A stretch of DNA of 64,000 nt from Arthrobacter sp. KBS0702 (GTDB lineage Bacteria > Actinomycetota > Actinomycetes > Actinomycetales > Micrococcaceae): the NCBI RefSeq assembly GCF_005937985.2, contig NZ_CP042172.1, forward strand, positions 1-64,000, written 5' to 3'. This document shows, piece after piece, positions 30,178-39,002 of the stretch (within the stretch, counting starts at the first letter, position 1; every line of letters begins with the position of its first letter). Below the pieces are notes generated by a model, which was not told the origin of the DNA, did not search any database, and worked only from the letters and a program-made list of their open reading frames with translations. Made by a program: the position numbers and the translations under genes.

Positions 30178-30798
30178 TCAGTCCGTAACGACGGACATCG
30201 GCAAGCCAAAGTTGTTCCCGACCGGGGCGATGCTGTCGAGTTGCCAGCCCCCGGCGGACGCCCTGAATGTTGCGATCTGCGGCAACGAGTATTCCTCGGG
30301 GACGTTGCTCGGGCCGTTGGCCGCCGAAGCCAGATGCTGCTCCGTCAATTCCTTGAAATGGACGGACGCTTCGGCGCCGTTAACCTCCATCGGCTCCACG
30401 GTCACCGTCGTCGAAAAGGAGGTGTGCCAGAATCCGAAGGATTTGAAGCGGGCCTTCGACTGCGTGACCACCGGCAGGTCCCGGTCCCGTTTGGCCCGGT
30501 AGTCCGCCGTCGTCTTCGCCTCGGGTAACCGCGGGGCCGGAGGGGTATCGAGGGCAGTGCCGTTCCGGTCCTCGACTGCCGCCTGGATGATGGCCGCGAA
30601 CTCAGCCGGCGATGGGGTGGCCACCGTGGCCGCCGCTGCAATGGACGGCGTGACATTGGAAGGCACTGCGTTGGACGGCCCCGCGTTGGACGGCACTGCG
30701 TTGGGGGGACCTGGGCTCGGCTGGCAGCCGGCCAAAGCGACCCCGAGCAGTGCCGCCGCCACCGCTGTTCTGGTCATCGCCGAGCGCCAAAACCTCAT
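30178..30798 (-). CDS. Putative lipoprotein of unknown function
   Basis: 206 residues. A lipoprotein signal peptide with lipobox LAGC (Cys25) is followed by short PSNAV/PSNAG/PSNVT pentapeptide repeats (about 35-50), encoded by 15-bp direct repeats. The mature domain (about 60-206) has no motif I recognise; it contains YRAKRDRDLPVVTQSKARFKSFG and an Ala/Ser-rich stretch. Expected on the outer face of the membrane. ATG 30798 follows a GGAGGGGG. The alternative start at residue 8 would shorten the signal peptide. Monocistronic, divergent from the DUF1206 gene. Confidence 0.75.
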   Translation of the reverse strand: MRFWRSAMTRTAVAAALLGVALAGCQPSPGPPNAVPSNAGPSNAVPSNVTPSIAAAATVATPSPAEFAAIIQAAVEDRNGTALDTPPAPRLPEAKTTADYRAKRDRDLPVVTQSKARFKSFGFWHTSFSTTVTVEPMEVNGAEASVHFKELTEQHLASAANGPSNVPEEYSLPQIATFRASAGGWQLDSIAPVGNNFGLPMSVVTD

Positions 30799-31018
30799 GG
30801 GTCCCCCTCCAAGAGTTGATTATTGCCGCCACCCTAGCCCGGCTTGCGCCTGCGAGCCAGCAAGTGGGCGTCTTCGGGGGAGGACCGTCTGTGCCAAGCC
30901 CGCACGGGTCTGTCGGGACGCCGCGGACGGAACTACACTGAAGCATTCCGCGACGCCGGCGGCTTGGTCGTCGCTGAACGGGCAACCGCAATCAAGTTCA
31001 TACCGGGAAGGGCTGGCC

Positions 31019-31843
31019 ATGGGCAACGCCTCGCAGAAGGCTAATCGGGCAGTATCAGAAGCGGCGTCGGCGAGCCGAAGCCCCGCCTTTCAGATGCTGG
31101 CACGCGCCGGATATGTCTTCATCGGGCTGGTCCACATCCTGGTCGGCGCCATTGCCCTGCAAATAGACAAGGGGCAGGGCGGCCAGGCCGACCAGTCGGG
31201 CGCAATCGGCTCGCTGGCCTCCAAGCCCGGCGGCCCTTTCCTGCTTTGGGCGGGTTTCGCGGCGTGTGCCGCCCTGGCCCTCTGGATGGTCGGCGAGGCC
31301 GTGTTCGAGGCCCGTTCCGAATCCGACTCCAAGAAGAAGCTGCAGAAGGCGGCGTCGGCCGCCGGGAAGGCCGTGGTGTTCGGTTTCCTGGCCTTCACCT
31401 TCGCTGTCTTCGCCTCGGGCGGCAGCAAAAGCTCCAGCCAGTCGGCCAGTGACTTCACTGCCAAACTTATGGCGGCCCCGGCCGGTGTGGTGCTGCTGAC
31501 CGCCATTGGACTGGCGATCATCGGCGCGGGCGTGTTCTATGCCTACCGTGGGCTCACGCGGAAGTTCATGAAGGATTTGCAGGATCCGGGCAAGGCCCGC
31601 ACGGCGGTCGAGTGGATCGGCACCATCGGCTATGTCGCCAAAGGCGTGGTGCTCGCCCTGGCGGGTATCCTCATCGTCGTTGCCGCGGCCACCGCGGATC
31701 CGTCGAAGTCAACGGGCCTGGACGGCGGCCTGAAAACCCTTGGCTCCCAGCCGTACGGCGTGTTCCTGCTCGCCGCCGTCGCGGCAGGGCTGGTCGCTTA
31801 CGGCGTGTACTCGATGGCCCGCGCGCGCTACGGAAAGTTCTAG
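31019..31843 (+). CDS. DUF1206 membrane protein
   Basis: 274 residues with three repeats of a two-helix hydrophobic unit (starting at about ARAGYVFIGLVHILVGAIAL, GKAVVFGFLAFTFAVFASG and GTIGYVAKGVVLALAGILIV), the layout of DUF1206. The family is an inner-membrane protein of unknown function, widespread in actinobacteria and cyanobacteria. ATG 31019 is preceded by GGAAGGG; the frame is open further upstream but that part is low-complexity. Its stop overlaps the end of the convergent TetR gene by 4 bp, so antisense interference at the 3' ends is possible. Confidence 0.85.
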   Translation: MGNASQKANRAVSEAASASRSPAFQMLARAGYVFIGLVHILVGAIALQIDKGQGGQADQSGAIGSLASKPGGPFLLWAGFAACAALALWMVGEAVFEARSESDSKKKLQKAASAAGKAVVFGFLAFTFAVFASGGSKSSSQSASDFTAKLMAAPAGVVLLTAIGLAIIGAGVFYAYRGLTRKFMKDLQDPGKARTAVEWIGTIGYVAKGVVLALAGILIVVAAATADPSKSTGLDGGLKTLGSQPYGVFLLAAVAAGLVAYGVYSMARARYGKF

Positions 31844-32541
31844 GCTGCACCTTCCGTGCGCAGCGCCCCGAACCCGGCAACCAGTGCCTCAAGCCCGAGG
31901 CTGAAAGCCACATCCGCCTGGTTCGCATAGCCCTGATCGCCGAGGCTGCCGACGGCGGCGGAGAAGTTCGGCGTCGAGGCCGCCAGGCTGCCGGAATCAA
32001 AGATGTCCGCGGGGGCCGTCACATCGTAGGCGGAACCGAAGATAAAGGACTCCAGGGCCACAATCGCGGGAACGATGCGCTCCTGCGGGAAACCTGCCCG
32101 GCGAAACCCCGCACTGACGGCCTCGTACATGGCAAGGGTCTTGGGCGCATCCGCGACCGGGAGCACCGCAATCACGGGGATCAGCGGCGTGTGCCGGGAG
32201 AAGACATCTCGGTAACTCCAAGCCCAGTCCCGCACCGCCTGGTCCCAGGGTTCGGTCTCGAACGCGGACACGTCCACGAACGACGTCAGGTGGTCCTGGA
32301 TAAGGACTAACACCTCCCGCTTGGAGGCCACGTGGTTGTACAGGGCCGACGGCGCCACATTCAGCGAACGGGCCAGGGCGGCCATGGTGAATCCGTCATA
32401 GCCGCTCTTGCGGACCAGCTGCAGCGCGGCGGCCGTGATGCCGTCCAGGTCGAGGACGGCCGAGGGGGGCCGGCCCACGCGGCGGCGCTGCTTGGCATCG
32501 GGGCGGTGCGGCTCCGCTGTGGCGCTGGTGGCTGCCGGCAT
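31840..32541 (-). CDS. TetR-family transcriptional regulator of the polyamine cassette
   Basis: 233 residues. The HTH of TetR type is at about 36-80 (LDGITAAALQLVRKSGYDGF, then MAALARSLNVAPSALYNHV). The C-terminal ligand/dimer domain resembles TetR_C, with WSYRDVFSRHTPLIPVIAV. Start ATG 32541 has AAAGG 7 bases upstream. A longer in-frame ATG at 32637 would put translation inside the operator and is less likely. It is divergent from the putrescine oxidase gene with a 23-bp perfect palindrome between them (32639-32661), so it likely represses both itself and the cassette. Effector inferred to be a polyamine or its product. Confidence 0.88.
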   Translation of the reverse strand: MPAATSATAEPHRPDAKQRRRVGRPPSAVLDLDGITAAALQLVRKSGYDGFTMAALARSLNVAPSALYNHVASKREVLVLIQDHLTSFVDVSAFETEPWDQAVRDWAWSYRDVFSRHTPLIPVIAVLPVADAPKTLAMYEAVSAGFRRAGFPQERIVPAIVALESFIFGSAYDVTAPADIFDSGSLAASTPNFSAAVGSLGDQGYANQADVAFSLGLEALVAGFGALRTEGAA

Positions 32542-32638
32542 TCCGGGCCTTTCTACTGGGCTGTCCTCTGGATTATTCCACCGCACGCGACTTTGCGTCG
32601 GGGTCTTCCCTCTTTCCAACGGTAGCGCTATAGTCATC

Positions 32639-32661
32639 CTAAATGAATGGCATTCATTTAG
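32639..32661. promoter_or_regulatory. TetR operator palindrome
   Basis: Perfect inverted repeat with 11-bp arms CTAAATGAATG / CATTCATTTAG and a single central G. It lies between the TetR gene and puo, just downstream of a TATAGT (32629-32634) candidate -10 for puo, a good position for repression. This length and symmetry suit a TetR dimer. Confidence 0.8.
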
Positions 32662-32697
32662 TGGTTCGCATCACGCCGCGGCCACAGAGAGGACATC

Positions 32698-34083
32698 ATG
32701 CTGGAATTTGACCGCGACGTCGTCATCGTCGGAGCCGGCCCCGCCGGCCTGACCGCTGCCCGGGAGCTGCGGAAGGCGGGACTGAGCGTCGCCGTGCTGG
32801 AGGCGCGCGACCGCGTGGGCGGCCGGACCTGGACGGACACCGTTGACGGCGCCATGCTCGAAATCGGCGGCCAGTGGGTTTCACCGGACCAGACCGCGCT
32901 GCTTGGCCTCCTCGATGAGCTCGGCCTGAAAACCTACGACCGCTATCGCGACGGACAGTCCGTGTACATCGGCGCCGGCGGCAAGCGCACGCTCTACACC
33001 GGGGAGACCTTTCCGGTCAGTGACACCACAAAGGCCGAGATGGACAAGCTGACCGCCTTGCTGGACTCGCTCGCCGCGGAAATCGGCGCCGCCGAGCCGT
33101 GGGCGCACCCCAAGGCCCGTGAGCTGGACACCATCTCCTTCCACCACTGGCTGCGCGCGAACTCCGCGGATGAGGAAGCCTGCAATAACATCGGCCTGTT
33201 CATCGCCGGGGGCATGCTGACCAAGCCCGCGCACGCCTTCTCCGCCCTGCAGGCGGTGCTGATGGCGGCGTCGGCCGGCTCCTTCACCAACCTCACCGAT
33301 GAAGACTTCATCCTGGACAAGCGCGTCGTCGGGGGCATGCAGCAGGTTTCGCTGCTGCAGGCGGCGGAACTGGGCGACGACGTCGTCCTCTCCAGCCCGG
33401 TGCGCACGATCAACTGGGCGGAGAGTGCCGCCGGCCACCGGGCGACTGTGGTTTCGGACCGCGCAACGGTGAACGCCCGCTTCGTGATCATGGCGGTCCC
33501 GCCGAACCTCTATTCCCGGGTCTCCTATAACCCGCCGCTGCCGCGCCGCCAGCACCAGATGCACCAGCACCAGTCGCTGGGCCTGGTGATCAAGGTGCAC
33601 GCCGTCTACAGCACCCCGTTCTGGCGCGAAGAAGGACTGTCCGGCACCTGCTTCGGGGCCGATGCGCTGGTCCAGGAGGTGTACGACAACACCAACTTCG
33701 AGGATCCCCGCGGCACCCTGGTGGGCTTCGTCTCGGACGAAAAAGCGGACGCCATGTTCGAGCTCAGCGCCGAAGACCGCCGCCGCGCCATCCTCGAATC
33801 AATCGCCGGCTTCCTGGGTCCGAAGGCGCTGGAACCGGAGGTCTATTACGAGTCCGACTGGGGGTCGGAGGAATGGACCCGCGGAGCCTACGCGGCCAGT
33901 TATGACCTGGGCGGACTGCATCGCTACGGCAAGGACCAGCACGCCCCGGTGGGACCGATCTACTGGGCATCCTCCGACCTCGCCGCCGAGGGCTACCAGC
34001 ACGTCGACGGCGCCGTTCGGATGGGGCGTGCGACGGCGGCCCGGATCGTCGTCGCCGCCGACCGCACCCCGGCCGGCCGCTAA
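32698..34083 (+). CDS. puo: Putrescine oxidase (FAD-dependent flavin monoamine oxidase)
   Basis: 461 residues. The FAD Rossmann motif GAGPAG is at 12-17, followed by the GG motif DRVGGRTW. The C-terminal flavin site is YWASSDLAAEGYQHVDGAVRMG. The sequence strongly resembles actinobacterial putrescine oxidases (Micrococcus rubens/Rhodococcus type), e.g. EIGGQWVSPDQTALL and YESDWGSEEWTRGAY. It would oxidise putrescine to 4-aminobutanal, ammonia and H2O2 in the cytosol. ATG 32698 has GAGAGGAC upstream. It starts a three-gene cassette with a tandem Usp and an APC permease under the TetR operator. Substrate assignment rests on resemblance recalled, not on a search. Confidence 0.87.
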   Translation: MLEFDRDVVIVGAGPAGLTAARELRKAGLSVAVLEARDRVGGRTWTDTVDGAMLEIGGQWVSPDQTALLGLLDELGLKTYDRYRDGQSVYIGAGGKRTLYTGETFPVSDTTKAEMDKLTALLDSLAAEIGAAEPWAHPKARELDTISFHHWLRANSADEEACNNIGLFIAGGMLTKPAHAFSALQAVLMAASAGSFTNLTDEDFILDKRVVGGMQQVSLLQAAELGDDVVLSSPVRTINWAESAAGHRATVVSDRATVNARFVIMAVPPNLYSRVSYNPPLPRRQHQMHQHQSLGLVIKVHAVYSTPFWREEGLSGTCFGADALVQEVYDNTNFEDPRGTLVGFVSDEKADAMFELSAEDRRRAILESIAGFLGPKALEPEVYYESDWGSEEWTRGAYAASYDLGGLHRYGKDQHAPVGPIYWASSDLAAEGYQHVDGAVRMGRATAARIVVAADRTPAGR

Positions 34084-34145
34084 AGCCCGGCGCGCACGTC
34101 CCTATCCGCAAACCCTTATCCCAAAGAAACAGAGAGGTCGGCCAG

Positions 34146-35060
34146 ATGCGTTACGTAGTGGGGTATTCAGCCAATGCCAGAGGCCGCGATGCCGTCAATC
34201 TGGCCGTCTCCCTGGCCCGCGGCCGTGGCGCGAGCCTGGACCTGGTGGTGGCCATCCCGGACGCCGGAGTGTTCAACGCGGCGCACGCGCCCGCCGCAGG
34301 CTATGACAGCTACCTGCATCAGCAGGCGAGCGAATGGCTCGACGAAGCGCTGGCCCTGGTGCCCGCGGACGTCCCGGCGCAAATCCACATCCGCAGCGGT
34401 GAATCGGATGCACAGACCCTGATCGAGGCCTGTGACGAGTTCCAGGCGGACATGCTCGTCATCGGCGCGACGAGCAACGGGCTGTTCAAGCGCTTCACCG
34501 TCGGTTCCGTGGCCAGCGCCCTGCTGCACGCCGCCACCGTCCCGGTGGCGCTGGCCCCGCACGGCTACCACCGCCGCGAGGCCCTGACCCGCGTTAGCTG
34601 CGGACTCGGAGACCGCCCGGGCGCGGAAGAGTTGCTGGACTTTGCCGTCTCCATGGCAGTGAACCGGGAAGTGCCGCTGCGCGTCGTCTCGCTGCTGACC
34701 CTGGACGACGGGGACTCGGCGGACGCCGCCGATGCCGCCCGCGACTACGCGAGCAAACACCTTGCGGCAGCCCTTCCGGCCACCGCGTCCGGCGGCTCGC
34801 TGGCCGGCCAGACCGGCGTCGTGGTGGCCCAGGGCCGCAGCGTCGAGGAGGCGGTGGACCGGCTGGAGTGGGAGCCCGGAGAGGTCCTGCTCATCGGTTC
34901 GAGCCGTCTCGCCCGGAACCGCTCCATCTTCCTGGGCAGCACCGCGAACCGCATCCTGCGCGCCCTGCCGGTGCCGATGATCGTGGTCCCCAGCGATTAC
35001 GAACTCAAGAATTTGTCCCATTCAACGTCGAATGACACCTCCCGAGAGGCACGAGCATGA
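34146..35060 (+). CDS. Tandem universal stress protein
   Basis: 304 residues made of two Usp domains (about 1-140 and 150-290). Each has the ATP-binding glycine pattern: GATSNGLFKRFTVGSVASALL in the first half and GSSRLARNRSIFLGSTANRIL in the second. Usp proteins bind ATP and affect survival, and they often sit next to transporters. Here the stop overlaps the start of the permease by 4 bp (ATGA), so the Usp is translationally coupled to the APC carrier and may modulate it; that role is inferred. RBS GAGGTCGG precedes ATG 34146. Confidence 0.9.
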   Translation: MRYVVGYSANARGRDAVNLAVSLARGRGASLDLVVAIPDAGVFNAAHAPAAGYDSYLHQQASEWLDEALALVPADVPAQIHIRSGESDAQTLIEACDEFQADMLVIGATSNGLFKRFTVGSVASALLHAATVPVALAPHGYHRREALTRVSCGLGDRPGAEELLDFAVSMAVNREVPLRVVSLLTLDDGDSADAADAARDYASKHLAAALPATASGGSLAGQTGVVVAQGRSVEEAVDRLEWEPGEVLLIGSSRLARNRSIFLGSTANRILRALPVPMIVVPSDYELKNLSHSTSNDTSREARA

Positions 35061-36583
35061 CCACCGAACACGCGACCTCCAAGGCCGCACACACCGAGCA
35101 GCGCCACGGCCTGAGCGAAAAAGGACTGAAAGCCGGATCGGTGGGGCTGATCGGCGCCGTCGTCATCGGTGTCTCCTGCATCGCGCCGGCCTACACCCTG
35201 ACCGCCGCCCTGGGCCCGACGGTCTCCGAGGTCGGTGTCCACCTGCCGGCCATCTTCCTCGTGGGCTTCCTCCCCATGCTGCTGGTGGCCTTCGGCTACC
35301 GGGAGCTGAACAATGCAATGCCCGACGCCGGCACCTCGTTCACCTGGGCGTCGCGGGCGTTTGGCCCGTGGATCGGCTGGATGGGCGGCTGGGGGCTGAT
35401 CGCCGCGACCATTATCGTGCTGTCCAACCTGGCGGCCGTCGCCGTCGATTTTTTCTATCTCATGCTGGCGCAGCTCTTCGGCAACCCTGACCTGGCGGAC
35501 CTGACCACGAACCTGCCGCTCAACATTGCCACGACCCTGGTCTTCATCGCCCTCGCGTGCTGGATCTCGTACCGCGGCATGGAAACCACCAAGACCGTCC
35601 AGTACGTGCTGGTCGCTTTCCAGCTGCTCGTCCTGGGCTGGTTCGCCGTCGCCGCCTTCAGCCACGTGGCGAACGGAACGGCCTTTGACGCCACCGCGAT
35701 CGCGCCGGACTGGTTCAACCCCTTCGCCGTCGAGTCCTTCTCCGCCTTCGCGGCAGGCGTTTCGCTCTCCATCTTTATCTACTGGGGCTGGGACGTAACA
35801 CTGACCATGAACGAGGAGACACGGAACCCGGAGAAGACCCCGGGCCGCGCCGCCACCGTCACCGTCCTGGTCATCGTGGTCATCTACATGACTGTCGCGC
35901 TGTCCACCCTGGCCTTCGCCGGCATCGGTGAAGAAGGCCTCGGCGCGGGAAACCCGGAGAACCAGGGCAGCATCTTCGCCGTCCTCGCCGGTCCCGTGAT
36001 GGGCCCGTTCGCGATCCTGATGTCGCTGGCCATCCTGAGCAGCTCGGCCGCGTCGCTGCAGTCCACGTTCGTGTCCCCGGCGCGCACCCTCCTGTCCATG
36101 GGCCACTACAAGGCGCTCCCGCACAAGTTCGGCAAGATCAGCCCGAGCTACAAGTCGCCGAGCTACGCCACCGTTGCCTCGGCCGTGGCCGCCGCAGCGT
36201 TCTACGTCATCACCCGCACCCTGTCCGAGAACGCCCTGTGGGACACCATCACCGCGCTGGGCATGATGATCTGCTTCTACTACGGCATCACCGCCCTGGC
36301 CTGCGTCTGGTTCTTCCGCGCCCAGGCGTTCAGCGGTGCGCACTCTTTCTTCTTCAAGTTCCTGGCCCCGCTGCTGGGTGGCGTCATCCTGCTGGTGATG
36401 TTCGTCAAGACCGCCTACGACTCGATGGACCCGGGGTACGGTTCCGGTTCCTCCATCGGCGGTCTCGGCCTGGTCTTTATCCTCGGGATGGGCGTGATCC
36501 TGCTGGGGGTGGTGCTGATGCTGGTCATGGCCAGGCTGCGCCCCGAATTCTTCAAGGGCCAGGTGCTGTCCCGGGGCAACTGA
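35057..36583 (+). CDS. APC-family permease, probable polyamine/amino-acid importer
   Basis: 508 residues with about twelve transmembrane helices. The N-terminal LIGAVVIGVSCIAPAYTLTA and WIGWMGGWGLIAATIIVLSN are typical of the amino acid-polyamine-organocation superfamily. The C-terminus is short and cytoplasmic. The cassette position behind puo suggests putrescine or a related amine as substrate; this is inference. It starts inside the Usp stop codon, and GAGGCACGAGC upstream provides the RBS. Confidence 0.88.
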   Translation: MTTEHATSKAAHTEQRHGLSEKGLKAGSVGLIGAVVIGVSCIAPAYTLTAALGPTVSEVGVHLPAIFLVGFLPMLLVAFGYRELNNAMPDAGTSFTWASRAFGPWIGWMGGWGLIAATIIVLSNLAAVAVDFFYLMLAQLFGNPDLADLTTNLPLNIATTLVFIALACWISYRGMETTKTVQYVLVAFQLLVLGWFAVAAFSHVANGTAFDATAIAPDWFNPFAVESFSAFAAGVSLSIFIYWGWDVTLTMNEETRNPEKTPGRAATVTVLVIVVIYMTVALSTLAFAGIGEEGLGAGNPENQGSIFAVLAGPVMGPFAILMSLAILSSSAASLQSTFVSPARTLLSMGHYKALPHKFGKISPSYKSPSYATVASAVAAAAFYVITRTLSENALWDTITALGMMICFYYGITALACVWFFRAQAFSGAHSFFFKFLAPLLGGVILLVMFVKTAYDSMDPGYGSGSSIGGLGLVFILGMGVILLGVVLMLVMARLRPEFFKGQVLSRGN

Positions 36584-36659
36584 GCTGGTTCATTACTGCG
36601 GGCATCCGGATCATCGAAGGTCCTCCTCCTGACAGCCGCCTGGCGTGCGCCTTGAAAAG

Positions 36660-36671
36660 TAAGCACGCTTA
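36660..36671. promoter_or_regulatory. Short palindrome upstream of the FMN-binding stress gene
   Basis: Inverted repeat TAAGC-AC-GCTTA, 57 bp before the start of the pyridoxamine-oxidase-like gene, followed by ATCAATAAGC. It may be an operator or an alternative-promoter element for a stress gene. I cannot name the factor. Confidence 0.35.
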
Positions 36672-36727
36672 TCAATAAGCTGCCGGGAGGGGGATCTTCC
36701 CCGTTGGATCAAGAACGAGGTGAGCGC

Positions 36728-37210
36728 ATGTCGGACGCACAGGACATCAGCAAGGTGACAGAGATCATTAACGATTCGCGGATCGGGATGTTCACCACCA
36801 TCAACGAAAAGGGCGCCCTGGTCAGCCGGCCGCTGGCCGTCCAGAACGTCGAGGACGACGGCGACATGTGGTTCTTCACCTCGGCCGACACCTCGCAGGT
36901 CGCCCACATCACGGCCAACCCCACCGTCAACGTGTCCTTCGGGAAGCGTACTGAATGGGTTTCCGTGGCCGGCACGGCAGCGGTCGTCACGGACCGGCAG
37001 GAAATCCGTGACCGGTGGAACCAGGCAGTCGAGGCGTGGTTCCCGGACGGCCCGGAAACCCCAGGGGTGGTCCTGCTGCGCGTCGATTCGGACTCGGCCG
37101 AGTACTGGTCCAGCCCGGGCGGCACGGCCGCGACCGTCCTGCAGTGGGTGAAGTCGAAGGTCACCAACAGCCGGATGAGCGTCGGGGAAAGCGGCACGGT
37201 CGAACTCTAG
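36728..37210 (+). CDS. Pyridoxamine 5'-phosphate oxidase-like FMN-binding protein (general stress protein 26 type)
   Basis: 160 residues with a split-barrel fold: an N-terminal helix, then SRIGMFTTINEKGALVSRPLAVQ, DMWFFTSADTSQVAHITANPTVNVSFG, and a C-terminal VLLRVDSDSAEYWSSPGGT. This is the GSP26-like subgroup, which binds FMN or related flavins and is induced by stress in many bacteria. A metabolic PdxH role is unlikely because of its short length. ATG 36728 has GAGGTGAG upstream; an in-frame ATG at 36704 has none. Convergent with the F420-type oxidoreductase gene. Confidence 0.87.
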   Translation: MSDAQDISKVTEIINDSRIGMFTTINEKGALVSRPLAVQNVEDDGDMWFFTSADTSQVAHITANPTVNVSFGKRTEWVSVAGTAAVVTDRQEIRDRWNQAVEAWFPDGPETPGVVLLRVDSDSAEYWSSPGGTAATVLQWVKSKVTNSRMSVGESGTVEL

Positions 37211-37232
37211 GCCGGCCGGACCGGCGGCCTGC

Positions 37233-37871
37233 TCAGTCGATGATCTTCAGCGCCGTCCCCCAGTTGAAGGACTCGTAGGCCGGGTTCAGCTGCAGGCCGA
37301 TCACCAGCAGCTGCATCCCCTCCAGTTCGCGGGCGTGGCGCAGCGCCCCGACCTGGAGGGGCCGGAGTCCTGCCGCGGCGACGAAGGCGGCCACCTCGTT
37401 CCGGGCCGCCTCGGAGTCGGAGGCGATAAAGACGTCCAGTGGCATGCCTTTCGCGGAGCCTGCCGCCAGGGTGCCCGCGAAGGTCGTGTTGAACGCCTTC
37501 ACCACCCGGGCGCCGGGGAGGAGCTTGGCCACCTCTTCCGCGGCGGAAGTCCCGGGCTCGACCTCCAGCGAGTCCCCGGTCTCCATATTCACCGGGTTGC
37601 TGATCTCGATCACCGTCTTGCCACTCAGCGTGTCGCCGTAGTGGGTGGCGACCTCCTTGGCCGGTTCGAAGTAGAGGGCCAGGACCACAATGTCGCCCTC
37701 GGGCACATCGCCGAGGCCCCCGGATGCCGTGTTGGAGCCCAGTTCCGCCACGAGTTTGGCGGCGTTGTCGGGACTCCGGTCCAGGACCTGGACGGACCGT
37801 CCCGCGGCCACCGCCCGGAGGCCGATCGCCCGTGCCATGTTGCCGCTGCCGATAATCGTGATGTCAGTCAT
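37233..37871 (-). CDS. F420-dependent NADP reductase-like oxidoreductase
   Basis: 212 residues. An N-terminal Rossmann fold with GSGNMA (8-13) and a second motif VVLALYFEPAKEVATHYGDTLSGKTVIEISNP are typical of the NADPH:F420 oxidoreductase family (PF03807-like). The C-terminal FNTTFAGTLAAGSAKG and DSEAARNEVAAFVAAAGLRP match too. It should transfer hydride between NADP(H) and F420 or another acceptor; the true substrate is open. ATG 37871 overlaps the stop of the upstream membrane-protein gene by 4 bp, so the two are coupled. Confidence 0.85.
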   Translation of the reverse strand: MTDITIIGSGNMARAIGLRAVAAGRSVQVLDRSPDNAAKLVAELGSNTASGGLGDVPEGDIVVLALYFEPAKEVATHYGDTLSGKTVIEISNPVNMETGDSLEVEPGTSAAEEVAKLLPGARVVKAFNTTFAGTLAAGSAKGMPLDVFIASDSEAARNEVAAFVAAAGLRPLQVGALRHARELEGMQLLVIGLQLNPAYESFNWGTALKIID

Positions 37872-38485
37872 CGTGCCCCTTCGTTGGAAAACTGCAGCGC
37901 GCCGGCGGCACGCTCTGCCTCCGCCAGCGCGTGTTCCAGTCGGTCGACGGCGGTGCTGTAGCCGCCGGGTGTCCCGTTCTCCGGGCCGGATCCATGGCGC
38001 AGCCGCTCGGCCGCCTTCATTGCCTTGAGCATGGCGGAGGTCTCCGGCCGGCGCGGATCACTCATCGCCGGGAAGTCGATGCAGAAGGCGGGGTCCAACT
38101 CGTAGCGCCGCCACCGTGCGAGGGCCGCGCGGTGCCGCTCGGCCGCGGCTGCGTCGGCGGCCGACGCGTCCCGGGCGGTCCGCCGGACCTCCCGCCAGCG
38201 GAACAGTTTCGGTGTCCACCGGTAGCTGAGGGCGGCCGCTGCAACGGCAAGGGCGGTGAGCAGCAGCCCGGCCGGAGGGGACGCCAGCGACGGCAGCAGG
38301 ACCGCGGGGGCGATAATGGCGAGTCCTGCGAATCCGTCCCAGAACACGGCATCCGGCAGGCCGCCGTCGGACGCCTGGTGCTTTCGCACGAGGTAGACCG
38401 ACCCGGCCGCGGCGGCCATCACAAGAAGGGCGAGGGGCAGGATCTGCAGGGCCCACAGCGGACCGGATCCCAACAGTGACGGCAT
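37868..38485 (-). CDS. Membrane protein of unknown function
   Basis: 205 residues: hydrophobic segments near 8-30 and in the middle (about 48-88), then a long Arg/Ala-rich cytosolic helix region (RWREVRRTARDASAADAAAAERHRAALARW is only partly quoted elsewhere) and a charged C-terminus. ATG 38485 has a strong AGGAGG 6 bases upstream; the longer frame from 38548 lacks one. No family recognised. It overlaps the F420-type reductase start by 4 bp, suggesting joint function or regulation. Confidence 0.65.
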   Translation of the reverse strand: MPSLLGSGPLWALQILPLALLVMAAAAGSVYLVRKHQASDGGLPDAVFWDGFAGLAIIAPAVLLPSLASPPAGLLLTALAVAAAALSYRWTPKLFRWREVRRTARDASAADAAAAERHRAALARWRRYELDPAFCIDFPAMSDPRRPETSAMLKAMKAAERLRHGSGPENGTPGGYSTAVDRLEHALAEAERAAGALQFSNEGAR

Positions 38486-38608
38486 CGCGCACCTCCTGCG
38501 GAACCCGTCCCGGGCGGGCGCCGTTCCGCTGATTCCATTGGAATCCATCGCGGCCGGGCCGTCAATGGCCGGTTCCCGCCCGGTCCGTCCCGGCGTAGCC
38601 TAGGGCGC

Positions 38609-38992
38609 ATGCGACTAAAAATGTGCTCCATCCACGTCAAGGACCCGGCGTCCGCCCATGAGTTCTACACCGGTATTTTGGGCTTCGAAACACTGATGGC
38701 GCTGCCGGAACACAACCTCTACATCATCAAGGATCCGGACGGGGCCGGCGGCGGCTCGGTGGGGCTGCTGCTGGAGCCGAGCGACAACCCGATCGGCGCC
38801 GCATACATGAACGCCTGCCACGACGCCGGCCTGCCGGCGATCGTGCTCGGCGTCCCGGACGTGCGGGCCGAGTACGAGAGGCTGGCGGCGAAGGGCGTGA
38901 TCTTCCAGGGCGAACCCTCGGAGGGCCCCGGCGGCACCACCGTCGTGCTCGACGACGGCTGCGGGAACTACGTCCAGCTGCACCAGGACTAG
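38609..38992 (+). CDS. VOC-family (glyoxalase/dioxygenase superfamily) protein
   Basis: 127 residues, one pair of beta-alpha-beta-beta-beta modules. It begins MRLKMCSIHVKDPASAHEFY and ends with TTVVLDDGCGNYVQLHQD. The first metal-position His (H9) and a C-terminal Glu/Gln site are plausible. The reaction is unknown; VOC proteins include glyoxalases, dioxygenases and fosfomycin-type thiol transferases. It is separated from the convergent DUF5997 gene by a long inverted repeat at 39003-39076. Confidence 0.85.
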   Translation: MRLKMCSIHVKDPASAHEFYTGILGFETLMALPEHNLYIIKDPDGAGGGSVGLLLEPSDNPIGAAYMNACHDAGLPAIVLGVPDVRAEYERLAAKGVIFQGEPSEGPGGTTVVLDDGCGNYVQLHQD

Positions 38993-39002
38993 GCGCGGCA
39001 CC

